64,000 bases of DNA from Massilia yuzhufengensis (lineage in GTDB: Bacteria; Pseudomonadota; Gammaproteobacteria; Burkholderiales; Burkholderiaceae_D): contig NZ_FOLD01000022.1 in the NCBI RefSeq assembly GCF_900112225.1, forward strand, positions 32,740 to 96,739, written 5' to 3'. Positions 1-9,016 of this stretch are shown piece by piece (within the stretch, counting starts at the first letter, position 1; each line of letters starts with the position of its first letter). The translations under genes and the position numbers were made by a program. Under the pieces are notes generated by a model. It was not told the origin of the DNA, did not search any database, and worked only from the letters and a program-made list of their open reading frames with translations.

Positions 1-996
1 TACCAGGTGACCAACGTCGCCCCGCTGGCCAAGGACCCGCAGGGCGTGGGCGCCGCCTACGGCGAACTGCTGTTCCAGCACAGCTTCGCAGCGGGCGAGA
101 AGAGCGCCAGCTTCACGGTCGAGAAGATCGACACGGTGGCGCCGGTGTTCGCACCGAAGTCCTTCGCGCGCTACGTGCCGGAACGCCTCGACGATTTCGC
201 CTGGGAGAACGACAAGGTCGCGCACCGTACCTACGGGCCGGCGCTGGCCGCACCGTCGCCGCCGGACGTGAAAAAGGAAGTGCTGGTCACCAGTGGCCTG
301 GACCTGTGGTTCAAGCGGGTGCCCTACCCGATCGTCGACCGCTGGTACAACAAGGGCCACGACCACTACCACCATGACGAAGGCGAAGGCATGGACATGT
401 ACAACGTCGGCAAGTCGCGCGGGGCGGGCGGCACCGGCGTGTGGGACGGCAAGCAGCTCTACACGAGCGTGAACTACGCGTCGTGGAAGGTGCTGGCCAA
501 CGGCCCGGTGCGCGCGGTGTTCGAGCTGCATTACGCCAGCTGGGACGCGGCCGGCACGCCAGTGAGCGAGATCAAGCGCTTCACCGTCGACGCCGGCCAC
601 TACCTCGACCGCATCGACTCTACCTTCCAGTACGCGGGCGACGCCCCGATCACGGTGGCCGTGGGCCTGAACAAGACCCCGAGCGACAAGGGCCAGAACC
701 CGTCGATCACGGTCAAGCGCGAAGGCGCGGTGCTGCTGCAGTGGGTCGAGCAGAAGAGCAACGGCGCCTTCGGCACGGCGGTGGTGCTGCCGGGCGCGGA
801 AGGCTTCACCCAGGACGCGCTCAATGAGCTGGTGCTGGCCAAGGCTTCTTCCGGCAAGCCGCTGCGCTACTACGCCGGCGGCGCCTGGAGCCGCGGTGGC
901 GAGATCACCACGCTCGAGCAGTGGCAGCGCCTGGCGCAGGACACGGCGGCGCGTGCGGGCAATCCGGTGCGTGTGTCGCTGGCGCGACAGCAGTAA
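1..996 (+). CDS. DUF4861-family protein, 5' end cut by the window
   Basis: The reading frame is already open at base 1, so the true start lies outside the window; 331 residues are visible. The sequence looks like the DUF4861 family, secreted or periplasmic proteins often found in plant polysaccharide (pectin-type) utilisation loci. A His-rich stretch (GHDHYHHDEGEGMDMYNVG, roughly residues 119-137 of the visible part) is followed by a Trp/Tyr-rich beta-sandwich-like region. No catalytic function is established for the family that I can cite. It is followed by a GC-rich hairpin and then by a large TonB-dependent receptor, so a role in uptake or processing of a saccharide is a reasonable inference. 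Family call moderately sure; function unknown. Confidence 0.7.
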   Translation, partial: YQVTNVAPLAKDPQGVGAAYGELLFQHSFAAGEKSASFTVEKIDTVAPVFAPKSFARYVPERLDDFAWENDKVAHRTYGPALAAPSPPDVKKEVLVTSGLDLWFKRVPYPIVDRWYNKGHDHYHHDEGEGMDMYNVGKSRGAGGTGVWDGKQLYTSVNYASWKVLANGPVRAVFELHYASWDAAGTPVSEIKRFTVDAGHYLDRIDSTFQYAGDAPITVAVGLNKTPSDKGQNPSITVKREGAVLLQWVEQKSNGAFGTAVVLPGAEGFTQDALNELVLAKASSGKPLRYYAGGAWSRGGEITTLEQWQRLAQDTAARAGNPVRVSLARQQ

Positions 997-1002
997 ACAC
1001 CC

Positions 1003-1029
1003 CAGACCCGGGCGCCATGCCCGGGTCTG
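1003..1029 (+). terminator. Hairpin after the DUF4861 gene, probable terminator
   Basis: A perfect 11-bp stem (CAGACCCGGGC / GCCCGGGTCTG) with a 5-nt loop starts 7 bases after the stop codon. The tail is pyrimidine-rich (TCCATCTCTTCC) rather than a pure T run, so termination may be partial. Confidence 0.6.
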
Positions 1030-1066
1030 TCCATCTCTTCCTTAAGTACTACCTCCCCCTGCGTGG

Positions 1067-1148
1067 GCAGACCAATTTACATATTTATTTAAATTGGACT
1101 GACCAGAAAGCGCAATATTGCCTTAAAATCCAGAAACCGGCCTGACCA
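1067..1148 (+). promoter_or_regulatory. Candidate operator region of the TonB receptor gene (GACCA repeats)
   Basis: GACCA occurs at 1070-1074, 1101-1105 and 1144-1148. Two of the copies sit in near-palindromes, TGGACTGACCA (1095-1105) and CGGCCTGACCA (1138-1148), resembling the TGGTCnGACCA pattern of FadR-subfamily GntR operators. An AT-rich inverted repeat CCAATTTA/TAAATTGG (1072-1079 and 1090-1097) overlaps the first pair. The regulator is not in the window. Inference only. Confidence 0.35.
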
Positions 1149-1215
1149 AATTATAAAAGCCGCTGTGGTGGGCACCAGACTTGCACCCGCCTGGATAAAA
1201 ACGCATGGAGACAGC

Positions 1216-4170
1216 ATGAAAAAACAGTACCAGAGTGCAGTTTTACGCCAACTCACCATGTGCCTGCTCGGCACAGCCTCGGTGTCCGCCCTCTCGATCG
1301 GCGTTGCCTACGCCCAGACCGCGGCCGAGACCCCGCCACAAGAAACCCAGCAGCTGCAGACGGTCCAGGTGACCGGCCTGCGCGCCTCACTCGAGAGCGC
1401 ACTGAACGCCAAGCGCACCGACAACGGCATCGTCGATGTCATCAAGTCCGAAGACATGGGCAAGTTCCCGGATACGAACCTGGCCGAATCGCTGCAGCGC
1501 GTGCCGGGCGTGGTGATCGACCGCGACGCCGGCGAAGGCCGCAATATCACCGTGCGCGGCCTGGGCCAGGACTTTACGCGCGTGCGCATCAACGGCATCG
1601 AGGGCCTGGCCACCACCGGCGGCACCGACAGCTCGGGCGGCACCAACCGCGGCCGCGGCTTCGACTTCAACGTGTTCGCCTCCGAACTGTTCAGCTCACT
1701 CACGGTGCGCAAGAGCTCCTCGGCCGATGTCGACGAAGGCTCGCTCGGCGCCACCGTCGACCTGCAGACCCTGCGCCCCTTCGACCTGAAAGGCTTCAAC
1801 GCCACCATCGCGGCCAAGGGAAAGTACAACGACGGCTCCGAGAAGATCGATCCGCGCCTGGCCTTCATGCTGTCGAATACCTTCATGGACCGCACGCTGG
1901 GCGTGCTGGTCTCGGGCGCGTTCTCGAAACGGCGCGTGCTGGAAGACGGCTTCTCCACCGTGCGCTGGGATAACGGCCCGTCGTCCGGCGGCTGGTGCGC
2001 GCCGATGGGCGTGGCCAACAACCCGGCCACCTCCACCGCCACCACCTGCGGCCCGGCCGCGCAGGGCGTGCCGCGCCTGCCGGCTTCCCGGGCCGCCACC
2101 GATGCCTACAACGCCGCCAGCAACATCAACAACTTCCATCCGCGCCTGCCGCGCTATGGCCGCCTGACCCACGACCAGGACCGCCTGGGCCTGACCGCGT
2201 CGGTGCAATGGCGCCCGCAGCGCGGCACCCTCTTGACCTTCGACATGCTGTACTCGAAGCTCGACGCCACGCGCCAGGAAGACTTCCTGGAGGCGATCTC
2301 GTTCAGCCGCAGCGCCACCCAGGGCGGCAAGCCGCAGATCAGCGTGGTCGAGGCGCAGTACGCGCCCAACGGCGCCCTCCTGTACGGCAAGTACAACGGC
2401 GTGGACATCCGCTCCGAGTCGCGCTTCGACGAGCTGACCACCACCTTCACCCAGCCGACCCTGACCCTGGAACACAAGATCAGCGACACCCTGAGCATGA
2501 GCGCCAAGGTGGGCCGCGCGAATTCGAAGTTCCGCAACCCGGTGCAGACCACGGTCACGCTCGACGCGCTCAACGTCAACGGCTACACCCTCGACTTCCG
2601 CAACGGCGACCGCAACGCCATCATCACCTACCCGTTCGACCCGATGGCCGCCAATGGCGCGCTGGGCATCATCGGCGTGCCGCAGGTGGCCACCGGCACC
2701 CAGCCGACCACGGTCGCCAACACCACCACCAGCGAGATCCGCATCCGTCCGCAGGGCGCGACCAACGTCAACGACGTCGGCCAGCTCGACCTGGCCTGGG
2801 AAGCGGCCGAGGGCCTGACCTTCAAGGGTGGCGTCAACAAGAAGAAATACTCGTCGGACACGTATGAATTCCGCCGCGTGAACCAGAACGACACGATCTT
2901 CGCACCAAGCGCAGGCGCGACCGGCCTGACCAGCACCGTGACCGGCTTCGGCAAGGGCCTCGATATGCCGAACGGTAACGTGACCGGCTGGGTGATCCCG
3001 AACCTGAACGCCATCGCCGCTGCCTACGACATCTACTGCAACTGCATCAAGGCCGGCCCTGCGGGCGGCCCGGGCGACTTCACGCTGTCCTCGATCACCA
3101 ACGGCAACGCGCGCGGCAACAACCGCACCGTCACCGAGCGCGACAGCGGCTTCTACCTGATGGGCGAGTTCAAGTACGATTTGTGGGACATCCCGGTGCG
3201 CGGCAACTTCGGCGCCCGCCACGTGAAGACCGAACTGGAAGCGATCGGCTACCAGGCCGCCGGCGGCGGTACCGCGGTGAAGGTGAACCACGAGTACAAG
3301 GACACCCTGCCCTCGTTCAACCTGGCCGCCAACCTGACGCGCGACTTCATCGTCCGCTTCGGCGCCGCCAAGGTGATGACCCGTCCACAGCTGGGCTTCC
3401 TGTCGCCGGGCGGCACCATCGCCACCACCGGGACCCTGACCATCACCACCGGCAACCCGCTGCTCAAACCTTTCCGCGCCAAGACCTTCGATTCGAGTTT
3501 CGAGTACTACTTCGCCAACAAGGCTTTCGTCGGCATCGGGCTGTTCCAGAAGAACATCGACACCTACATCCAGTCGCTGCGCACCAACGTGCCCTTCCGC
3601 GAGACCGGCCTGCCGCTGTCGCTGCTGCCGGCCAACTTCAGCGGCGAGGAAGTGTTCCAGGTCACGGCGCCGATCAATACCGATGGCGGCAAGCTGAAAG
3701 GCGTCGAGCTGAACTACCAGCAGCCCTTCACCTTCCTGCCGGGCTGGGGCAAGAACTTCGGCACCCTGCTGAACTACACCAAGGTGAGCTCGAAGATCGA
3801 ATACGCGGTATCGCCGACCAGCAACGAGCGCATCGTCGACGACCTGCTGAATTTGTCGCCGAAATCGTGGAACGCCACCGTCTATTACGACGACGGCAAG
3901 TTCAGCGCACGCCTGTCGGGCGCCAAGCGCTCGTCCTTCATCACCCGCGTACCAGGGCAGAACAACAACGACGTCGAAGGCAAGAACGAAACCTTCAACG
4001 TGGACGTGTCGCTGTCGTACAAGTGGAACGAGCACCTGGAATTCACCCTGGAAGGCGTGAACCTGACCAACGAAGCGAACGACCAGTTCATCAGCCGTGC
4101 GCGTAACAGCGTGGTGGTGAACAACGTTACCGGCCGCGAGTTCCTGGCGGGGCTGCGCTACAAGTTCTGA
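1216..4170 (+). CDS. TonB-dependent receptor, TonB-Xanth-Caul type
   Basis: This 984-residue outer-membrane active transporter probably imports a carbohydrate. The start at 1216 is chosen because GGAG lies 5 bases upstream and the product then opens with a signal peptide (MKKQ..., cleavage expected after AYA near residue 33); a longer open frame from 1165 lacks both. The plug domain shows the motif cluster GKFPDTNLAESLQRVPGV and ITVRGLGQDFTRVRINGIEG, characteristic of the TonB-Xanth-Caul family. The C-terminus FLAGLRYKF ends in Phe, as expected for a beta-barrel inserted by BAM. It follows a DUF4861 gene and is followed by a strong terminator, so it is probably transcribed alone or with that gene. 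Substrate is not determinable from sequence. Confidence 0.95.
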   Translation: MKKQYQSAVLRQLTMCLLGTASVSALSIGVAYAQTAAETPPQETQQLQTVQVTGLRASLESALNAKRTDNGIVDVIKSEDMGKFPDTNLAESLQRVPGVVIDRDAGEGRNITVRGLGQDFTRVRINGIEGLATTGGTDSSGGTNRGRGFDFNVFASELFSSLTVRKSSSADVDEGSLGATVDLQTLRPFDLKGFNATIAAKGKYNDGSEKIDPRLAFMLSNTFMDRTLGVLVSGAFSKRRVLEDGFSTVRWDNGPSSGGWCAPMGVANNPATSTATTCGPAAQGVPRLPASRAATDAYNAASNINNFHPRLPRYGRLTHDQDRLGLTASVQWRPQRGTLLTFDMLYSKLDATRQEDFLEAISFSRSATQGGKPQISVVEAQYAPNGALLYGKYNGVDIRSESRFDELTTTFTQPTLTLEHKISDTLSMSAKVGRANSKFRNPVQTTVTLDALNVNGYTLDFRNGDRNAIITYPFDPMAANGALGIIGVPQVATGTQPTTVANTTTSEIRIRPQGATNVNDVGQLDLAWEAAEGLTFKGGVNKKKYSSDTYEFRRVNQNDTIFAPSAGATGLTSTVTGFGKGLDMPNGNVTGWVIPNLNAIAAAYDIYCNCIKAGPAGGPGDFTLSSITNGNARGNNRTVTERDSGFYLMGEFKYDLWDIPVRGNFGARHVKTELEAIGYQAAGGGTAVKVNHEYKDTLPSFNLAANLTRDFIVRFGAAKVMTRPQLGFLSPGGTIATTGTLTITTGNPLLKPFRAKTFDSSFEYYFANKAFVGIGLFQKNIDTYIQSLRTNVPFRETGLPLSLLPANFSGEEVFQVTAPINTDGGKLKGVELNYQQPFTFLPGWGKNFGTLLNYTKVSSKIEYAVSPTSNERIVDDLLNLSPKSWNATVYYDDGKFSARLSGAKRSSFITRVPGQNNNDVEGKNETFNVDVSLSYKWNEHLEFTLEGVNLTNEANDQFISRARNSVVVNNVTGREFLAGLRYKF

Positions 4171-4190
4171 TCGACTCCTGCTGTGACTTC

Positions 4191-4217
4191 AGCCCGCGAT
4201 CTCGCGGGCTTTTTTTT
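4191..4217 (+). terminator. Intrinsic terminator of the TonB receptor gene
   Basis: AGCCCGCGATCTCGCGGGCT forms a stem of about 8-9 bp followed directly by eight T residues, 20 bases after the stop codon. Confidence 0.9.
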
Positions 4218-4235
4218 GGCGGGGCGCGTGAAAAA

Positions 4236-4376
4236 CTTCAGGGTCAGGTCTGACATTTGGACACGGCCTGATCTGTAACCATGGCACGCCACTTGTTGTT
4301 ACACGATTTCGCCAGTCGTAAGCCATCAACCGACATCGTACGGCAGAGTTCGTGTCCGAATGTCAGACCTGACCCC
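4236..4376. repeat. Palindromic-terminus element, copy A
   Basis: Left end CTTCAGGGTCAGGTCTGACA continues to ACACG at 4265; right end from CGTGTCCGAATG (4351) to GACCCC (4376) is its inverted copy. Each terminus contains the mini-hairpin GTCAG-GT-CTGAC. The core of about 85 bp is unrelated to the cores of the other copies. It lies between two convergent genes (TonB receptor and ompW). It resembles REPIN-like non-autonomous elements; it carries no ORF. Confidence 0.8.
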
Positions 4377-4397
4377 GGGGTTGCCTTGAAATCCAAG

Positions 4398-4421
4398 AAA
4401 AAGGCCCGCACGCGGCGGGCC
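4398..4421 (-). terminator. Intrinsic terminator of ompW
   Basis: Read on the reverse strand, GGCCCGC / GCGGGCC pairs around a 5-nt loop and is followed by TTTTTCTTGG, about 23 bases after the ompW stop codon. Confidence 0.85.
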
Positions 4422-4443
4422 TCGGTTGCAAGCGCAGCGCTTG

Positions 4444-5127
4444 TCAGAACTTGTACCCCACCGCCACCACCACCGCCACCGGATCGAGCTTCATCCGCTG
4501 GGTCTGGCCGGTCGAAAAATGCACGTCGGTCCGCAGCTTGGTCTTGTTGGCGGTCACGTCCGCGAACCAGCGCTCGCCGATGTTCATCGCCAGGCCGACC
4601 TGCGCCGTGTAGGTCAGCTTGTTGTCGATGCTGAAGGTGGTCGGCACGCCGCTGCCTGGGTTGGTAACCGCGGTCATCCGGGCCGAACCGCGTTCCTTCA
4701 TGAAGTAGGCATAGGTCGCTCCGATGCCCACGTAGGGGCGGAACAGCGAGGTCGGGGCGAAGAAGCGGTACTGGGCAAACACGGTCGGCGGCAGCGCTTC
4801 CACGGTGCCGAGCTGGCCGGTGCCGGCGATGGCGCCCGCGCCGTAGATCTTGTGCTTGTAGGGCGTGCCGATCGCCGCTTCCAGCGAAATGTTATCGGTC
4901 AGGCCGTAGGCGAAGATCAGTACCGGCTGGGTGTCCTTCTCGACGTCCGCCTTGGAGCCCGGCAGTGCCGGCGCGCTGATGTCGCCGCTTTCGACCTTCG
5001 GGGTCAGCTGGTTGAGGCCGATCTTGGCGGTGAGTTGGCCGGCCGACTGGGCCGATGCCGTCGAGGCGCAGGCCAGCGCGGCGGCCACACCCAGCACTTT
5101 GACGAGGCAATTGAAACCTTGTTTCAT
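4444..5127 (-). CDS. ompW: OmpW family outer-membrane protein
   Basis: This 227-residue protein is the size of an OmpW eight-stranded barrel (E. coli OmpW is about 210). It has a signal peptide (MKQGFNCLVKVLG...STASAQS) and a C-terminal beta-signal ending VAVGYKF. The start at 5127 is preferred over the in-frame ATG at 5145 because AGGAG lies 5 bases upstream of it. OmpW proteins are thought to form narrow hydrophobic channels for small apolar molecules. It follows the GDSL esterase gene by about 56 bases in the same direction, so the two may be co-transcribed, with an intrinsic terminator after ompW. Confidence 0.92.
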   Translation of the reverse strand: MKQGFNCLVKVLGVAAALACASTASAQSAGQLTAKIGLNQLTPKVESGDISAPALPGSKADVEKDTQPVLIFAYGLTDNISLEAAIGTPYKHKIYGAGAIAGTGQLGTVEALPPTVFAQYRFFAPTSLFRPYVGIGATYAYFMKERGSARMTAVTNPGSGVPTTFSIDNKLTYTAQVGLAMNIGERWFADVTANKTKLRTDVHFSTGQTQRMKLDPVAVVVAVGYKF

Positions 5128-5183
5128 CTTTTCTCCTGAATTCATTTGTCGAGGCCCGCTCCCGGGAGCAGGCCTGCCCGTTC

Positions 5184-6551
5184 TTACAGCCAGCCCTTGA
5201 TCGCCATGTCCTTGAGGACGTAGCGCGCAATCAGGTTGTTCTCGAACGGCGTCGGGTGGATGTCGTCGGCGAACATGTAGTGGCTGACGTCGCCGGCTAC
5301 CGTGTTGGCGTTGGTGCAGATCAGGGACGTGGTGCCCAGTGCATTGGCGCCGCAGGCCGGGGACGAGGTGTTGGTCAGGCCGTAAGGGGCCGGATTCTTC
5401 ACCTGGTCGTTGCTGACGGTGTACAGGTCGACGTACAGGATGCGGTCGTCGGTGCCCAGTCCGGCTTTGAGCTGGGTGTTGAAGGCATTGACCATGGCGG
5501 CGGTCAGGGCCTGGATGTCGGCCGATTTCGACTTCGAGGCCGGGGTGCTGGCCACGTCCGGCAGGTTGGCCACGACGACATACTTGGCGCCCTTGGCCAC
5601 GACCTCGTTCTTCACGAGCGCAGCCATTTGGGCGCCGGCGGTGCCCAGTTCGGCGACCAGTTTCGGACCGTTGGCGGCGGCGTAGTCGTTGCCGGCCTTG
5701 GTGCCGGCCGCGGTAGCGTCAGCCTGGGCCTTGGCGACCATCGGGCCGTACACCGAAGCCTGGGCCACGGCGGCGTTGCCCGGCTGGCGCGCGGCGGCGC
5801 CGACGGCGGCGGCGACCACGGTCTGGTCGGTCTTGCCCGGACGCGCGTTTTCGGTGGCGATGGCCACGCCGATCGCCTGCGCGGCGGTCTGCGGGTTGGT
5901 GGCGCCGGCGGCCAGTTGCATGGTCAGTGAGGTGGCGAAGGTCTGCGCGCCGGCGGCGGCGCCGGCAGCGGTGGCGGCGGTCGACAGGACGCTCAGTTGC
6001 ATCAGCACGTCGTTGCCGCCCGACAGGAGGGTCACCAGCTCGGTGCCGCTGAACTTGTTGCCGTTGCGGCCCAGGTGGTTGGCGATCTGGGTGACCAGCG
6101 GCACGGTAGTTTCGCCAATCGGCGAGCCAGTGCCTGGATTGCCCGGGCCGATCGGGTTGGTCACGCGCGATCCACCCTGGGCGTAATTGAAGCAGTTCAG
6201 GTTCTGCACGACGGGTACGGAGAAGCCGCGCGCGGCGTCGCCAATCAGGCCGGTCTGGGCGGCGCAAGGCACCGGCAGTTTCAGTTCGGCCGCCATGAAG
6301 TCGAGCCAGATCTTGCCGTTCAACTCAGGATTTTTCGACGTGCCGTCGCCATTGATCGTGAACTTGCCGCCACCCGCGGCCTTGACCGCGCCGACGGCAT
6401 AGGTGCCGACGTCGGACAGGCTGTCGCCGAACGACACCTGCTGGGAAAACTTGAGTTTCTGCGTTTGGTCGCCACCGCCTGGGCTGGTTCCGCCGCAAGC
6501 TGCCAGCACCGCTGCCGTCAACAGGGCAAGCGCGAGTTTGGTTTGACGCAT
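5184..6551 (-). CDS. SGNH/GDSL-family esterase lipoprotein
   Basis: 455 residues. The lipobox LAAC puts the lipidated Cys at 19, so the protein is membrane-anchored, probably in the outer membrane. Block I is FGDSLSDVG with nucleophile Ser44; NYAQGGSRV supplies the block II Gly, GGNDVL the block III Asn, and DDIHPTPFENN near the C-terminus the Asp and His of the triad. Between blocks III and V there is an unusually Ala-rich helical stretch of about 130 residues rather than the compact loops of small GDSL enzymes. Related proteins hydrolyse lipid or acyl esters; the substrate here is unknown. It is probably co-transcribed with ompW downstream. Confidence 0.9.
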   Translation of the reverse strand: MRQTKLALALLTAAVLAACGGTSPGGGDQTQKLKFSQQVSFGDSLSDVGTYAVGAVKAAGGGKFTINGDGTSKNPELNGKIWLDFMAAELKLPVPCAAQTGLIGDAARGFSVPVVQNLNCFNYAQGGSRVTNPIGPGNPGTGSPIGETTVPLVTQIANHLGRNGNKFSGTELVTLLSGGNDVLMQLSVLSTAATAAGAAAGAQTFATSLTMQLAAGATNPQTAAQAIGVAIATENARPGKTDQTVVAAAVGAAARQPGNAAVAQASVYGPMVAKAQADATAAGTKAGNDYAAANGPKLVAELGTAGAQMAALVKNEVVAKGAKYVVVANLPDVASTPASKSKSADIQALTAAMVNAFNTQLKAGLGTDDRILYVDLYTVSNDQVKNPAPYGLTNTSSPACGANALGTTSLICTNANTVAGDVSHYMFADDIHPTPFENNLIARYVLKDMAIKGWL

Positions 6552-6658
6552 TGTGTCTCCTAAGTTGGTTTTATTCTGAAACGAACGCCCGTGCTATTCG
6601 TGTCTATGAATAATATGCCAGTGTTCAACTTACTTGTATAGGAAAACGGTTGCCAATA

Positions 6659-6683
6659 TGTCAGTTTTTAGTGACAACTGACA
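6659..6683. promoter_or_regulatory. Inverted repeat upstream of the esterase gene
   Basis: Perfect 8-bp arms TGTCAGTT (6659-6666) and AACTGACA (6676-6683) separated by 9 bp, about 108 bp upstream of the esterase start. It could be an operator. No regulator can be assigned. Confidence 0.3.
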
Positions 6684-6755
6684 ACCGGATCGGGTGCCGA
6701 TTATAGCCCCGCTCTCGAGCCCGGCAGAAGTGGTTGTTGAACAGCGTGGTTTTGC

Positions 6756-6781
6756 AGACCGCCAGTAAAGACGGGCGGTCT
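6756..6781 (-). terminator. Hairpin after the purC-purE-purK-tsaC operon
   Basis: AGACCGCC and GGCGGTCT pair across 10 bases, 12 bases beyond the tsaC stop. No T run follows on the reverse strand, so intrinsic termination is uncertain. Confidence 0.4.
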
Positions 6782-6792
6782 GGCGGATGAGC

Positions 6793-7830
6793 TCAGGCCA
6801 GCGGGACCTGGTTGAGCAGACCGTGCACGATGCCGGTGGAGCCATGGGCGGCGCGGCGCAAGCGGTCGTTGACGCCAAGCCAGTCGCCGCCCGACGGGGG
6901 CGCTTCGACCAGGATCACGTCGGCGCCGTGGCCGTCCATCGCGCGCAGGGCGGCATAGAGGGCGTGGGCGAAGCCGTCCGGCGTGGCCGGCAGGCGCAGC
7001 GCGGCGTGGGTGGGCGGCATGCTGGAATAATGGATCAGGGCGACCTTGCGCCCGGCGCCAGCCAGGCTGGCCAGGGTCTGGCGCAGCTGTTCGCTGTCCT
7101 GCATCGCCACCGGGGTATGCGGCGCGTAGTGCGATTCGAGCGTGCCGGAGGCGCGCGGCGCGGCCGCGTCGGGGCTGGCCGGCGCCTGGTCGATCACGGC
7201 GGCGATGGCCTCGCTGCTGATATGCCCCGGACGCAGCAGCACCGGGCCATGCGTGGCCAGGCGCGACAGGTCGACGATGGTCGATTCGATACCCACCTGC
7301 GAGGCGCCGCCGTCGAGCACCATGGCAACCGTACCGTCGGCGTCGAATTCGTCGCGCACGTGCTGGGCCAGGGTGGGGCTGACGGCGCCGAACTTGTTGG
7401 CCGAGGGCGCCGCGACGCCGCCCCTGCCGCCCTTGAAGGCGCGCAGCAGCGCGATCGCCACCGGGTGCGACGGGCAGCGCAGGCCGACCGTGTCCTGGCC
7501 GCCGCTGACGGCGGCCGGGATGTTCGGGGCACGCTTCAGGATCATCGTCAGCGGGCCGGGCCAGAAGGCTTCGGCCAGGGCATGCGCCTCTTGCGGGATG
7601 TCGGTGGCCCAGTAATCGAGCGGCGCGTCGGGGGCCAGGTGCACGATCACCGGGTGGTCTTGGGGCCTGCCCTTGGCCGCGTAGATGGCGGCCACCGCCG
7701 CCGGGTTCTCGGCGTCGGCGCCAAGGCCGTACACGGTCTCGGTCGGGAAGGCGACCAGCGCGCCCGCTTCCAGCGCGCGCGCGGCGGCGGCGATGGCTTG
7801 CGGGTCGAGGTCCTGGCTAACGCTACTCAT
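6793..7830 (-). CDS. tsaC: L-threonylcarbamoyladenylate synthase (Sua5/YwlC type)
   Basis: It makes threonylcarbamoyl-AMP from threonine, bicarbonate and ATP, the first step of t6A37 tRNA modification. At 345 residues it is the longer Sua5 form: an N-terminal YrdC domain ([12 protein letters not shown] near residues 28-39, [12 protein letters not shown] near 53-64, S/T-rich CPSHPVA) and a C-terminal Sua5 domain after a linker around residue 225. Its ATG overlaps the purK stop codon by 4 bases (ATGA), so translation is coupled to the purine operon. E. coli-type TsaC lacks the C-terminal domain. Confidence 0.93.
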   Translation of the reverse strand: MSSVSQDLDPQAIAAAARALEAGALVAFPTETVYGLGADAENPAAVAAIYAAKGRPQDHPVIVHLAPDAPLDYWATDIPQEAHALAEAFWPGPLTMILKRAPNIPAAVSGGQDTVGLRCPSHPVAIALLRAFKGGRGGVAAPSANKFGAVSPTLAQHVRDEFDADGTVAMVLDGGASQVGIESTIVDLSRLATHGPVLLRPGHISSEAIAAVIDQAPASPDAAAPRASGTLESHYAPHTPVAMQDSEQLRQTLASLAGAGRKVALIHYSSMPPTHAALRLPATPDGFAHALYAALRAMDGHGADVILVEAPPSGGDWLGVNDRLRRAAHGSTGIVHGLLNQVPLA

Positions 7831-9011
7831 TCGGCGATACCGAGGATCGCGCAGGCCTGGGCCAGGCTGGCCCGGGCTTCAAGCAGCGTCGGCGCCACGA
7901 AGGTGATGTGGCCCATCTTGCGCGCGCGGCGCGGGTCGTCCTTGCCGTACAGGTGCAGGTTCGCGCCCGGCAGCGCCAGCACGCGGTCCCAGGCCGGTTC
8001 GCGCGCGGTGTCGCTGCCTGGCTCGAACCAGACATCGCCCAGGATGTTGAGCATGACGGCGGGCGAATGCTGGCGCACGTCGCCCAGCGGCAGGCGCGCC
8101 ATCGCGCGGACCTGCTGCGCGAACTGGCTGGTGATGCAGGCGTCCATCGTGTAGTGGCCGCTGTTGTGCGGACGCGGCGCCATTTCGTTGACCACCAGCG
8201 TGCCATCTTCCAGCACGAAGAATTCGATGCACAGCACGCCCACGTAGCCCAATTGGGCCACGATGGCGCGCGCCGCTTCCTGCGCCTGTTTCGCGCAGGC
8301 GCTCGAGACGTTCGGTCCCGGCACCGTGGTCGTGAACAGGATGCCGTCGCGGTGCACGTTCTCGGCGATCGGGTAGACCACCGAGGCGCCATCCGCGCCG
8401 CGCGCGGTCAGCACCGAGACTTCATAGGCCAGCGGCAGCATCTTCTCCAGCAGGCAGGTCACGCCGTTCATGGCGTCGAACGCGGCGCGCACGTCCTCGC
8501 GCGACTTCACCCGCACCTGGCCCTTGCCGTCGTAGCCCATGCGCACGGTCTTCAGGATCCCCGGCAGCAGGTCGTCATCGATGGCGTCGATGTCGGCGTA
8601 TGAAGCGATGGTCTTGTGCGGCGCCGGCATCACGCCGGAGCTTGGCGCGCAGTCGACGAAAAAGCGCTTTTCCGCGATGCGGTCCTGCGCGATCGACACG
8701 CAGGCGGCGTTCGGTGCGACGAAGCTGCGCTCGCCCAGCCAGGCCATGCTGTCGGCCGGGACGTTCTCGAATTCGGTGGTGATGGCCACGCAGGCGTTCG
8801 CCAGTTCGGCGAGGGCCGCAGCGTCGGTGTAGGCGCCCGGGATCAGGCGCTCGGCCACCTGCCCTGCCGGGCAGTCCTGCGACGGCTCGAGTACGGCGAC
8901 CTTGAAGCCCATGGCTTGGGCAGCGTGGGCGAACATGCGGCCAAGCTGGCCGCCGCCCATCACGCCCAGCCAGGCGGACGGTTGGGCGGTGGGTAGGAAG
9001 GAGTCACTCAT
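7827..9011 (-). CDS. purK: N5-carboxyaminoimidazole ribonucleotide synthase
   Basis: ATP-grasp enzyme converting AIR, bicarbonate and ATP to N5-CAIR in de novo purine synthesis. 394 residues, the usual length. The N-terminal [16 protein letters not shown] nucleotide-binding start, the ATP-grasp core with [10 protein letters not shown], and [14 protein letters not shown] near residue 275 are visible and diagnostic. It sits 5 bases after purE and overlaps tsaC by 4 bases, in the order purC-purE-purK-tsaC. Confidence 0.97.
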   Translation of the reverse strand: MSDSFLPTAQPSAWLGVMGGGQLGRMFAHAAQAMGFKVAVLEPSQDCPAGQVAERLIPGAYTDAAALAELANACVAITTEFENVPADSMAWLGERSFVAPNAACVSIAQDRIAEKRFFVDCAPSSGVMPAPHKTIASYADIDAIDDDLLPGILKTVRMGYDGKGQVRVKSREDVRAAFDAMNGVTCLLEKMLPLAYEVSVLTARGADGASVVYPIAENVHRDGILFTTTVPGPNVSSACAKQAQEAARAIVAQLGYVGVLCIEFFVLEDGTLVVNEMAPRPHNSGHYTMDACITSQFAQQVRAMARLPLGDVRQHSPAVMLNILGDVWFEPGSDTAREPAWDRVLALPGANLHLYGKDDPRRARKMGHITFVAPTLLEARASLAQACAILGIAE

Positions 9012-9016
9012 GCGAT

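Noticed and set aside
1696..4035. Antisense open frame of 779 codons inside the TonB receptor gene
   Set aside because: Same composition artefact; the forward frame has a signal peptide, plug motifs and a C-terminal Phe.
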